Shown: positions 1-7,876 of the stretch, in pieces
Numbering within the stretch: the first letter of the stretch is position 1
How the letters are laid out: each line of letters starts with the position of its first letter
Source: JBCBSZ01 sp039185015
GTDB lineage: Bacteria; Actinomycetota; Acidimicrobiia; Acidimicrobiales; Poriferisodalaceae
Reading direction: 5' to 3'
Assembly (NCBI GenBank): GCA_039185015.1
Contig: JBCDAU010000027.1
Coordinates: forward strand, 5,498 to 69,497
Length of the DNA: 64,000 nucleotides
Translations under genes and position numbers: made by a program
The notes under the pieces: generated by a model
What the model saw: the letters and a program-made list of their open reading frames with translations, nothing else
What the model was told of the DNA's origin: nothing
Databases searched by the model: none

Positions 1-5
1 CTCAC

Positions 6-956
6 CTAGGGGAGCCGAGCGAACCACCGGAGGGAGGCCAGCGCGGCGACCCCGGTCGCCACCAGCGCCGGCGCCAGGAACCACGAGCCGATCTCGCGCT
101 GCTCGGTGGTCCGACCCACCGAGGAGCCGAGGTCGTCGAAGGCGGCCGACAGCTCATCGGTCGTGAGCGCCTCGAAGAACACGCCACCCCCGGCGTCGGC
201 GAGCCCACGGAGGGCCTCGGCGTTCACGGGGACCGGGACGACCTGCCCATCGGGCAGCGTCACCTCACCCCTGCTCGTGCCGAACGCGATCGTCGACACC
301 GGAACGTCGGCCTCCACCGCCTCCTCGACCGCCACCTCGTCCGGCGTTCCCTGTGTGGTCTCGCCATCGGAGAGCACCACGATCGTCGCCGGCACGTCGT
401 CCTCGCCGGTCGCGGTCCGGAGGCCGTCGACCATGTCGAGCGACGCGAGGATCGCCTCGCCGATCGCCGTGCCCTCCCCCAGCCGGAGCTGCTCGATGGC
501 AGCGAGCACGAGGTCGTGATCGGCGGTCGGCGAGAGGATCGGCTGAGCGGAACCGGAGAACGACACGAGGCCGACTCGAACGGCGTCCGGGATCCCGTCG
601 AGGAAGGTCGCCGCCGCTTCCTTCGCCGCCCCGATCCGGTCGGGGTCCACGTCGTCAGCGGCCATGGACAGCGATGTGTCCACGGCGAGGATGACGCTCG
701 CCCGCTCGTCGGGTACGGAGCGATCGATCGCCGGCCGGGCGAGGCCGAGCGGCAGCGCGATCATCGACAGCGTGAGCAACGCCGCAGGGAGATGGCGGCG
801 CCAGCCCGGCTTGTCGGGAACGACCTCGTCGAGCAGGTCGAGGTCGGCCAGGCGCACGGCGTACCCACGCCGCTGGACCTGTGCGACCACGTAACCGACG
901 AGCAGCACGAGCGGCAGGACGAGCGCGACGAGCCAGGCGGGACTGAGGAAGCTCAC
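6..956 (-). CDS. VWA-domain membrane protein (BatA-like)
   Basis: A 316-residue membrane-anchored von Willebrand A protein. Hydrophobic segments lie at about residues 7-27 and 56-73, and a third spans the last 25 residues. Between them is a VWA domain with a complete MIDAS: DTSLS at 93-97, then GEGTAIGEA and LSDGE. The BatA family works with MoxR ATPases and DUF58 proteins in envelope or metalloprotein maturation; the exact substrate is unknown here. The start is a GTG just after the upstream DUF58 stop, chosen because the TM segment begins at once and the longer reading only adds low-quality sequence. It is the last gene of a four-gene minus-strand operon. Confidence 0.85.
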   Translation of the reverse strand: MSFLSPAWLVALVLPLVLLVGYVVAQVQRRGYAVRLADLDLLDEVVPDKPGWRRHLPAALLTLSMIALPLGLARPAIDRSVPDERASVILAVDTSLSMAADDVDPDRIGAAKEAAATFLDGIPDAVRVGLVSFSGSAQPILSPTADHDLVLAAIEQLRLGEGTAIGEAILASLDMVDGLRTATGEDDVPATIVVLSDGETTQGTPDEVAVEEAVEADVPVSTIAFGTSRGEVTLPDGQVVPVPVNAEALRGLADAGGGVFFEALTTDELSAAFDDLGSSVGRTTEQREIGSWFLAPALVATGVAALASLRWFARLP

Positions 957-960
957 GTCA

Positions 961-1878
961 TCACCTCGACACCGCTCGGCGGGCAGTGTTGCGACGGCGG
1001 CGTCGGAGATGACCCACCAGGTCGGTGATCCAGTCGCCGTCGGTGGTGAGTCGGACATGGTCGGCGCCGGCCTGGCGCACGAGCCGCCGTCGTTCGCCGT
1101 CACGCTCCTCGGCCGCGCTGGCGAAGCGCCTCGCGAGGCCGGGCGATGAGGTGTCGACCACCCGGCGCCGTCCGCTCTCGGCATCGACGACCGTCAAGTA
1201 GCCGACGTCGGGCAGGCCGCGGTCCAACGGGTCGCCGAGCTCGACCACGAGGACGCTGTGGCGGCTGGCCAGGCGACGGAGCTCGCGCTCCCAGCCCGCC
1301 CGTCCGTGGAGGTCGGTGACGATGGCGACGAAGCCGCGTCGCGTCGCCATGGCCGACAGCCGGCGCAGCGCCTCGCTCAGGTCGCCGGCGCCCGACGGCG
1401 GCGCCGAGGCGATGCGCCGCACCGCACCCCGGACGTGCGCGCGACCGATGCGGTGCGGGATCCACGAGGTGCCGGAGCCGTCGACGCCCATCACACCGAC
1501 GCGGTTGCCGCCGGTCGCGACCAGGAAGCCGAGCGCGGCGGTGACCTCGAGCCCGAGCTCGCCGGTGGTGCAACGTCGGGAGCCAACGGCCATGCTCGCC
1601 GACCGGTCGACCAGGATCGAGGTGTCCAGCTCGTGGTCGGCGATGGTGTCGCGCACGTGCGTCTCGCGAGTGCGAGCCGTGACGGTCCAGTCGATCCGGC
1701 GAACGTCGTCGCCGGCCACGTAGGGCCGGGCCTCACCGAGCTCCGAGCCGTGACCGGGCAGCAGGCCCTGGTAGTCCCCGTGGAGGAGACCGTCGAGCCG
1801 ACGATCGACGGTCAACTCGACCGTGCGGAGCATGGCGTCGACGTCGCCGTGGTCCGAGCGGCGAGCGCGTCGCTTCAC
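961..1878 (-). CDS. DUF58 domain-containing protein
   Basis: A 305-residue DUF58 protein. The family signature is clear at about residues 45-70 (GSELGEARPYVAGDDVRRID, then W and TAR). A VWA-like DRSASM metal site follows at 91-96. No transmembrane segment is seen, so it is probably cytosolic, unlike DUF58 proteins with two N-terminal helices. DUF58 proteins partner with MoxR AAA+ ATPases. The GTG start overlaps the MoxR stop by 4 nt (GTGA), which implies translational coupling; the VWA gene follows 4 nt downstream. A longer reading to 2046 only gives Arg-rich antisense-type sequence and was rejected. Confidence 0.88.
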   Translation of the reverse strand: MKRRARRSDHGDVDAMLRTVELTVDRRLDGLLHGDYQGLLPGHGSELGEARPYVAGDDVRRIDWTVTARTRETHVRDTIADHELDTSILVDRSASMAVGSRRCTTGELGLEVTAALGFLVATGGNRVGVMGVDGSGTSWIPHRIGRAHVRGAVRRIASAPPSGAGDLSEALRRLSAMATRRGFVAIVTDLHGRAGWERELRRLASRHSVLVVELGDPLDRGLPDVGYLTVVDAESGRRRVVDTSSPGLARRFASAAEERDGERRRLVRQAGADHVRLTTDGDWITDLVGHLRRRRRNTARRAVSR

Positions 1879-3284
1879 GATGCGATGCCGGGCTCGGTCA
1901 CGCCGACCGGCGCCCGCACCGTCGACAGGAGCGTCACCAGGACCTCGTCGACGGTCGTGCCCTCGGCGAGCGCCTCGAACGACAGCACCAACCGGTGGTT
2001 GAGGACGTCGTAGGCGACGTCGAAGATCTCCTGGGGCGACACCCACCGCCGGCCTCGTAGCACCGCGAGGGCCTTGCCGGCCGAGAGCAGCCCGAGCGTC
2101 GCCCGCGGGCTGGCGCCGTAGTCGATCAGACCGTCGAGCTCGTCGAGACCGTGCTCGCGGGGCGACCGGGTCGCCAGCACGAGCCGCACGGCATAGTCCG
2201 CGACCCGTGGATCGACGTGAACGTCCGCGGCGAGCTGCTGGAGCTCCCGGACGTCATCGGTCGAGAGGATCGTGTCGGGTTCGACCTCACCGGAGGCACC
2301 GCGGCGGACGATCTCGGCCTCCTGTGCGGGCGTCGGGAAGTCGACCGGCACCCGCATGAGGAAGCGGTCGCGCTGGGCCTCGGGCAACGCGTAGACCCCC
2401 TCGTGCTCGATCGGGTTCTGGGTGGCGAGCACCAGGAACGGATCCGGCACCGCATGCGTCTCGCCGCCGATCGTCACCTGATGCTCCGCCATCACCTCGA
2501 GCAGGGCCGACTGCACCTTCGCCGGGGCACGGTTGATCTCGTCGGCCAGGACGAGGTTGGCGAAGATCGGACCGAGCTCGACGTCGAAGCGCTCGGTCGA
2601 GCCCCGGTAGATGCGCGTGCCGACGATGTCCGAGGGGATCAGGTCGGGCGTGAACTGGATGCGGGAGAACGACCCGCCGATCGTGCGGGAGAGCGTGGAC
2701 AGCAGCTTGGTCTTGCCCAGGCCGGGGGCGCCCTCGAGGAGGCAGTGGCCGCCGGCCAGCAACGACACGAGCACGCGCTCGACGACACGGTGCTGTCCGA
2801 CGATCACCTGCCGGATCTCGAAGCGCAGCTGGTCGAGCTGGGCGACCCACGGCTCGACCGGCGTCGTCGCCGTGATCGGATCGGGACCGCGGTCGGCCCA
2901 CGCCGACGGTGGGGTCGCGGTCGGCCCGGCGGTGCCGGGGAGGATGTCGCCGCCACCGGCGGCCCCGGGGAGGATGTCGGGCTGGGTCGGCGCACCGAAG
3001 CGGTCGGCCCGGGTCCACGACTCCGGGAGCGGGTCGGGGCGAGGCGGCGACGGCGGGACCGTCGGCAGCTGGGGGGTCGTGCTCTCGTGGGCCGCGGGTG
3101 ACTCGGGCGTCGCGTGGGCCGTGGGCGTCTCGTGGGCCGTGGGCGGCTCGGGCGTCGCGCCGTCGGCGACCGCACCGAGGATCGGCGTCACGTCCTCGGC
3201 GTCGGTCGACGCCGGATCGGTCCCGCTCGGCTCGGGTTCGCTCGGCTCGCGATCGTCCACAGCTCGTCCTCGTTCGTCGGTCAC
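1875..3284 (-). CDS. MoxR-family AAA+ ATPase with long disordered N-terminus
   Basis: A 469-residue AAA+ ATPase of the MoxR/RavA type. Walker A GAPGLGKT is at 185-192 and Walker B with DEIN at 248-251. The LATQNP sensor motif and the C-terminal helical lid follow. MoxR proteins act as chaperones with VWA/DUF58 partners, and both are encoded directly downstream. About 145 residues precede the ATPase core. They are rich in Pro, Thr and Glu and include short imperfect repeats (PTAHETPTAHATPESPAAHE). Most MoxR proteins are near 320-350 residues, so this tail is unusual. The GTG start overlaps the preceding gene by 4 nt. Confidence 0.92.
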   Translation of the reverse strand: MTDERGRAVDDREPSEPEPSGTDPASTDAEDVTPILGAVADGATPEPPTAHETPTAHATPESPAAHESTTPQLPTVPPSPPRPDPLPESWTRADRFGAPTQPDILPGAAGGGDILPGTAGPTATPPSAWADRGPDPITATTPVEPWVAQLDQLRFEIRQVIVGQHRVVERVLVSLLAGGHCLLEGAPGLGKTKLLSTLSRTIGGSFSRIQFTPDLIPSDIVGTRIYRGSTERFDVELGPIFANLVLADEINRAPAKVQSALLEVMAEHQVTIGGETHAVPDPFLVLATQNPIEHEGVYALPEAQRDRFLMRVPVDFPTPAQEAEIVRRGASGEVEPDTILSTDDVRELQQLAADVHVDPRVADYAVRLVLATRSPREHGLDELDGLIDYGASPRATLGLLSAGKALAVLRGRRWVSPQEIFDVAYDVLNHRLVLSFEALAEGTTVDEVLVTLLSTVRAPVGVTEPGIAS

Positions 3285-4330
3285 GGCGTCGTCTCGATCG
3301 CCTCGATGAGCTCGGCGAGCTCGTCGAGGTCTCGGTCGGCCCCGGCGGTGAGCTCGATGGTCACGTCACCGTCGGTCCAGGTGATCGTCGTCCGATCGTC
3401 GTCCCGGTCGACCAGTACGTCGCGGTCGCCGACCGATGCCTCGTCACCTCGCACCTCGATCTCGCCGTTGGTGGCGATGATCTCGACCGGGCCGACCGGC
3501 CCGGCCAGGCTGATCGCCTCGGTCACCAGTCCATCGTCGGCGGTGATCGCCGTGGCGCTGACCTGCCAACCGCTCGGAAAGGGGTCGATGTCGAGCAGGG
3601 TGGTGCCGAGGCTGCCGCCCTCGGGGGCGGGAGCGAACGGGTCGTCGCCGCCACCGAAGAACTCATCGAGGCCCGGCAGTTCCCCACCGAAAAACTCCTC
3701 CAGGTTCGGCAGCTCACCACCGAAGAACTCCTCCAGGTTCGGCAGCTCACCACCGAAGAACTCCTCCAGGTTCGGCAGCTCACCACCGAAGAACTCCTCC
3801 AGGTTCGGCAGCTCACCACCGAAGAACTCCTCCAACTCCGGCGGAAGCTGCCCACCGAAGAACTCGTCGAGGTTGGGCAGCTCGCCACCGAAGAACTCCT
3901 CCAGGTTCGGCGGAAGCTGCCCACCGAAGAACTCCTCCAGGCCGGGAAGCTGGTCGCCCAGGAAGTCGTCGAGGCCGGGTGGCAGGCCGTCCTCGCCGAG
4001 GAAGTCGTCGAGCGGCGACGGGGCCGGGTCGGTGGCGGCACCGTCCTCGCCGAGCCCGGGCGTCACCTCGGCGATGGGCTCGTCGAAGAGGGGGCCGGCG
4101 GTCGCCTCCTCGTCGTCGCGGAGCGCGAGGTAGAGGGCGGTGGCGATCACGGCGACGAGGAGGGTCGCGACCACGGCCACGATCGCCGCGCGGCGGGTCG
4201 ATCCGCCATCGTCGGCGCCGGACTCGGGCGCGGGCGGCGGAGGGGGCGTGGGTGTGCCCCCATCACCCCACGGCGGCTCGGCCGGGAGGTCGCGCCAGGT
4301 CCGGCGGTCGTTTCCCACAGCGGTGTCCAT
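3281..4330 (-). CDS. single-pass membrane protein with LPNLEEFFGGE tandem repeats
   Basis: Not recognised as a known family. A Pro-rich cytosolic N-terminus of about 45 residues leads into one transmembrane helix at about 48-68. Next comes an acidic region with about ten tandem 11- or 12-residue repeats (consensus LPNLEEFFGGE; variants LPPELEEFFGGE and LPGLDEFFGG). A C-terminal domain of about 120 residues ends in ELAELIEAIE. It is the first gene of the MoxR-DUF58-VWA operon (GTGA overlap with MoxR), so it may be the envelope partner or client of that machinery; this is inference. Start: ATG at 4330 preferred over ATGs at 4360 and 4357. None has a clear ribosome binding site. Confidence 0.75.
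   Translation of the reverse strand: MDTAVGNDRRTWRDLPAEPPWGDGGTPTPPPPPAPESGADDGGSTRRAAIVAVVATLLVAVIATALYLALRDDEEATAGPLFDEPIAEVTPGLGEDGAATDPAPSPLDDFLGEDGLPPGLDDFLGDQLPGLEEFFGGQLPPNLEEFFGGELPNLDEFFGGQLPPELEEFFGGELPNLEEFFGGELPNLEEFFGGELPNLEEFFGGELPNLEEFFGGELPGLDEFFGGGDDPFAPAPEGGSLGTTLLDIDPFPSGWQVSATAITADDGLVTEAISLAGPVGPVEIIATNGEIEVRGDEASVGDRDVLVDRDDDRTTITWTDGDVTIELTAGADRDLDELAELIEAIETTP
3655..3990 (-). repeat. 33/36-bp coding tandem repeat
   Basis: In-frame minisatellite inside the membrane-protein gene. Near-identical 33-bp units start at 3710, 3743, 3776 and 3809, with more diverged 33- and 36-bp units on both sides. The 36-bp units add one Pro codon. The central copies are almost base-identical, which indicates recent expansion. 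Confidence 0.9.
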
Positions 4331-4378
4331 GCTGACCGACGGTACGGAGCCCACCATCAAGGAGGGGTAAACCCGGGC

Positions 4379-5563
4379 TCAACCCCTCGGGGCAGCCCAC
4401 AGGGGATCGATCTCGGGGTGCGGGCCGTGGTCGTCCGGCCCCGAGAGCCACAGCAGGAACGACGAGCCCGCGCCGAGCTCGGAGGTCAGGCTGACCTTGC
4501 CCTGATGCGACTCGACGGTCTGGCGCACGATGGCCAGGCCCAGGCCGGTCCCACCGCTCGAGGACCGCCAGAACCGCTGCCAGACGAGCGCCTGCTGCTC
4601 GGGTGGGATCCCCGGGCCCTGGTCGAGCACCCCGAGCCAGGTCCAGCCGTCGAGGCGCCCGGCGCCGACGGTCACGACGGACCCCGCGGGCGCCAGCCGG
4701 ACGGCGTTGTCGAGCAGGTTGGCCATGGCCCGGTGGATGCCGTCGCGATCGAGCTCCAACACCGAGCCCGAGCTCGCCGCCGTCCGGAGGACGATGTCGC
4801 GTCGGCGGGCCTGCTCGCCGAAGTCCTCGGCCAGGCCGGCGACGAGGACGTCGATGTCGACGTCGGTGACCTCGACGTCGGTCCCCTGCTGTCGGGCGAA
4901 GAAGAACAGGTCGTCGACCAACGAGCCCAGCCTGCCCAACGAGCGTCGGGCGATGCCGGCCCGATTCCGGACCGACTCCGGGTCCGGGTCCCGGAGCGCG
5001 ACGTCCAGGTTGGTGGTGGCGACGGCGAGAGGGGTGCGGAGCTCGTGCGACGCGTTCTGCACGAACGCCCGCTGGTCGTCCACGCCCTCGCAGATCCGGT
5101 CGAGCATCGCATCGAAGGTGTCGGCCAGCCGCTTGAGCTCGTCGTCGGGACCCTGGAGGTGGATGCGGCGGGTGAGGTCGGTGGCCTCGATGTCGCGGGC
5201 GACGCGGGTGATGCGGTCGACGGGCCGAAGCCCGCGTCCAGCGACGAGCCAGCCGACCGCCAGGCTGATCGGGAACAACCCGACGACGGCAGCCATCGAC
5301 ACCCGTCGGATGTTCGACAGCGTGCGGTCGTTGACCTCGCGCTCGACCGAGTCGACGACGACCATCTCCGCCTGGTCGAAGATGATGAACGGCCCCTCCT
5401 GCCGGGCGGTGATCACCTGCTGGGTCACCGACTGGTCGTCGAGGGTGCGGGTGAGGGCGACGTTGATGACGAGCAGGAGCAGGGCCGCAGCGGCGACGAC
5501 CATGACCGACCACGTGAGGGCCATCCGTCCCCGAGTCGACCGGAGCACGCCGAGGAAGGTCAT
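4379..5563 (-). CDS. two-component sensor histidine kinase
   Basis: A 394-residue membrane sensor kinase. TM helices lie at about 15-36 and 87-108, flanking a short extracytoplasmic loop of about 50 residues. A HAMP linker spans about 109-160. The H-box ASHELRTPL puts the phospho-acceptor at His173. The N-box (NLLDNAVRLAP) and G-boxes (DQGPGIP, GTGLGLAI) are all intact, so it should be active. The ATG start overlaps the response-regulator stop by 4 nt, so the pair is translationally coupled. The small periplasmic loop suggests sensing of envelope or membrane state; the ligand is unknown. Confidence 0.93.
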   Translation of the reverse strand: MTFLGVLRSTRGRMALTWSVMVVAAAALLLLVINVALTRTLDDQSVTQQVITARQEGPFIIFDQAEMVVVDSVEREVNDRTLSNIRRVSMAAVVGLFPISLAVGWLVAGRGLRPVDRITRVARDIEATDLTRRIHLQGPDDELKRLADTFDAMLDRICEGVDDQRAFVQNASHELRTPLAVATTNLDVALRDPDPESVRNRAGIARRSLGRLGSLVDDLFFFARQQGTDVEVTDVDIDVLVAGLAEDFGEQARRRDIVLRTAASSGSVLELDRDGIHRAMANLLDNAVRLAPAGSVVTVGAGRLDGWTWLGVLDQGPGIPPEQQALVWQRFWRSSSGGTGLGLAIVRQTVESHQGKVSLTSELGAGSSFLLWLSGPDDHGPHPEIDPLWAAPRG

Positions 5564-6243
5564 GCGCCGATCAGCCTGTAGCCCACGCCGACGACCGTCT
5601 CGATCGGCTGCGACTCGTCGTCGACGACCAGCTTGCGGCGGAGGTTGGAGATCGTGACCCGGACGATGTTGGAGAAGGGGTCCACGTTCTCGTCCCACAC
5701 GTGCTCGAGCAGCTCCTCGGTCGTCAGGACCCGGCCCGGGTGCAGCATCAGGTAGCGGAGCAGCGCGAACTCCTTCGCGGTGAGGTCGAGCGGGCGCGTG
5801 CCCCGCGAGACCTCGTGCCGGGCGGCGTCGAGGCACAGCTCGCCGACCTGGAGGACCGGGTCCCCCTGGCCGACGTCGCGCCGCAGCAGGGCCCGGATGC
5901 GGGCGGCGAGCTCCCCGAGATCGAAGGGCTTCACGACGTAGTCGTCGGCGCCGGTGTCGAGCCCGCGGATGCGCTCGTCGAGCGCGTCGCGAGCGGTGAT
6001 CACGATCACCCGCGTGTCGGAGTTGGGACCGATCTGTCCGGACCGCAACGCCTGGCAGAGCTCGAGGCCGTCGCCGTCGGGCAGACCGAGATCGAGCGCG
6101 ACCAGGTCGTAGGTGTTGACCACCAACCGTTCGCTGGCGCCGGTGACGTCGAAGGCCACGTCGACCGCGTACCCCTCCGCGCGCAGGCCTGCGGCGAGCG
6201 CATCGGCCAGGTCGGCCTCGTCCTCGACGATCAGGAGTCGCAC
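5560..6243 (-). CDS. OmpR/PhoB-family response regulator
   Basis: A 227-residue regulator. The receiver domain has acidic residues near position 8-9, the phospho-acceptor Asp51 (LDLGLPDGDG) and the conserved Lys in DDYVVKPF. A C-terminal winged-helix domain follows, with typical TAKEFALLRYL and VRVTISNLRRKL segments. It partners the downstream histidine kinase (4-nt overlap). The GTG start at 6243 gives the canonical RLLIVEDE N-terminus; the longer reading adds an unrelated leader. Confidence 0.93.
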   Translation of the reverse strand: MRLLIVEDEADLADALAAGLRAEGYAVDVAFDVTGASERLVVNTYDLVALDLGLPDGDGLELCQALRSGQIGPNSDTRVIVITARDALDERIRGLDTGADDYVVKPFDLGELAARIRALLRRDVGQGDPVLQVGELCLDAARHEVSRGTRPLDLTAKEFALLRYLMLHPGRVLTTEELLEHVWDENVDPFSNIVRVTISNLRRKLVVDDESQPIETVVGVGYRLIGA

Positions 6244-6256
6244 GGGACCAGTCTGT

Positions 6257-6288
6257 CGGCCCGACCGCCCCACGCGGTGGTCGGGCCG
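6257..6288 (-). terminator. 10-bp stem hairpin downstream of gatB
   Basis: Perfect 10-bp inverted repeat (6257-6266 with 6279-6288) around a 12-nt loop. It lies in the 138-bp gap between the gatB stop and the response-regulator start. It probably ends gatCAB transcription. There is no T-run, so Rho-independent function is not assured. Confidence 0.5.
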
Positions 6289-6381
6289 CGATGAGACCCA
6301 TCACGAGCACGGCCCGGGCCGGAGGCCGTCAGGCCGAGGACACCGGGAGAGCGAGCCCGGGGGTCCCCACTCGGGTGGGAC

Positions 6382-7824
6382 TCAGGCCTGCGCGAGCTCG
6401 CGGAGACGGGCGGAGACGGCCTTGCCGTCGGCCTGTCCCTGGGTGCGCTTCATGACCTGTCCGACGAAGAAGCCCATGACCTTCTGGTCGCCTTCGACGA
6501 AGCGCTGCCACTCGTCCGGGCTGGCGGCGACGACCTCGTCGACGATCGAGTGCAGATCGCCGGAGTCCATGGCCTCGAAGCCGCGGTCGGCCGCGATCTC
6601 GGCCGGCCCTCTCCCGGTCTCGACCATCTCCGCCAGCACCTGCTTGGCCTGCGTCGCGGTCAGGTCTCCGCCGACCTCCATCCCGACGAGCGCCGCGAAC
6701 GCGCCGGGGGCCAGCCCGTCGGCGCCGTCGCTCAGGTTCTGGGTGGCGTGGACGAGCACACGGCCGGCGTCGGCGCCCTCGGCGATGGTGGCGAGGCAGA
6801 GGCCGTCGAGCCCCCGTTCGACGACCAGGGCAGCCTCGGAGGCCGCGACTCCGGCGGCGTCGGCGAGCTGGTGACGTCGGGCTGCGGGCAGGGGCGGCAG
6901 GTCGGCGGCGATCCGCTCGATCCAGGCCGGGTCGGGGGTCAGCGGCGGCAGGTCCGGATCGGCGAAGTAGCGGTAGTCGTACGCCTCTTCCTTCGACCGC
7001 AGCGTGTGTGTCCGCCCACCGTCCTCGTCCCAGTGCCGGGTCTCCTGAACGGACGCCTCGCCGTCCTCGTAGAGGGCGATGTGGCGCTTGGCCTCGTACT
7101 CGATCGCGCGGCCGAGCGAGCGGATCGAGTTGAGGTTCTTGATCTCGCAGCGAGTGCGGAGCTCGTCGCTCCCGATCGGCCGCACGCTGACGTTGGCGTC
7201 GACGCGCATCGACCCCTCCTCCATCCGGGCGTCGGAGACGCCGGTGGCGAGCAGGATCGCCCGCAGCTCGGAGGCGTACTCGCGCGCCTGGTCGGGCGTG
7301 CGGACCTCGGGTCGGCTGACGATCTCCAGCAGCGGCACGCCGGAGCGGTTGTAGTCGACCAACGAGTAGGTGGCGTCATGGATCCGACCTCCACCGCCCA
7401 CGTGGGTGGTCTTGCCCGTGTCCTCCTCGAGGTGGGCTCGCTCGATGCCGACGACGTGGCCGCCGGGCAGCTCGAGCCGCCCGTCGGAGCAGATCGGCAA
7501 CTCGTACTGCGAGATCTGGAAGTCCTTCGGCATGTCCGGATAGAAGTAGTTCTTGCGGGCGAAGATGCTCGGCCGGATGTCGCACTCGAGCGCCAGGCCG
7601 AGGCGGATGGCCAGCTCCACCGCGTGCCGGTTGAGCACCGGCAGTGTCCCGGGCAGGCCCACGCACACCGGATCGATGTTGGTGTTCGGGTCGTCGCCGA
7701 AGCGGTTGGCGGCCGGGCTGAACAGCTTCGATGCGGTCGCCAGCTCGACGTGGACCTCGAGCCCGCAGACGAGCTCGTAGCCCTCGTGGGTCCACACATC
7801 GGTCACATCGGTCACGTCGGTCAC
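6382..7824 (-). CDS. gatB: Asp-tRNA(Asn)/Glu-tRNA(Gln) amidotransferase subunit B
   Basis: The 480-residue GatB kinase/tRNA-binding subunit of the GatCAB transamidosome. The complex converts Glu-tRNA(Gln) and/or Asp-tRNA(Asn) to the amide form. Seen: CGLEVHVEL near the N-terminus, the family signature DYNRSGVPLLEIVSRPEVR, and a C-terminal YqeY-like helical tail ending in the VMGFFVGQVMK region. Three tandem Thr-Asp-Val codon sets give several in-frame GTG starts (7824, 7815, 7806), so the exact start is uncertain. It lies 52 bp after gatA. Confidence 0.96.
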   Translation of the reverse strand: MTDVTDVTDVWTHEGYELVCGLEVHVELATASKLFSPAANRFGDDPNTNIDPVCVGLPGTLPVLNRHAVELAIRLGLALECDIRPSIFARKNYFYPDMPKDFQISQYELPICSDGRLELPGGHVVGIERAHLEEDTGKTTHVGGGGRIHDATYSLVDYNRSGVPLLEIVSRPEVRTPDQAREYASELRAILLATGVSDARMEEGSMRVDANVSVRPIGSDELRTRCEIKNLNSIRSLGRAIEYEAKRHIALYEDGEASVQETRHWDEDGGRTHTLRSKEEAYDYRYFADPDLPPLTPDPAWIERIAADLPPLPAARRHQLADAAGVAASEAALVVERGLDGLCLATIAEGADAGRVLVHATQNLSDGADGLAPGAFAALVGMEVGGDLTATQAKQVLAEMVETGRGPAEIAADRGFEAMDSGDLHSIVDEVVAASPDEWQRFVEGDQKVMGFFVGQVMKRTQGQADGKAVSARLRELAQA

Positions 7825-7876
7825 GTCGTCTCGCCCTCTGGTCGGCTCATCCGTGCCGTTCCCGTGCGGTTCGGGG

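Noticed and set aside
3655..3990. Regular 33-bp repeats that could suggest a CRISPR array
   Set aside because: Units are contiguous with no unique spacers and keep one coding frame.
2909..5581. 890-residue plus-strand open frame
   Set aside because: Runs antisense across four well-supported genes and is Arg/Gly/Glu-rich, as expected for the reverse frame of high-GC coding DNA.
4379..6310. 643-residue reading covering the kinase and regulator region
   Set aside because: Its first 250 residues are the off-frame shadow of the response regulator; the kinase starts at the ATG overlapping the regulator stop.
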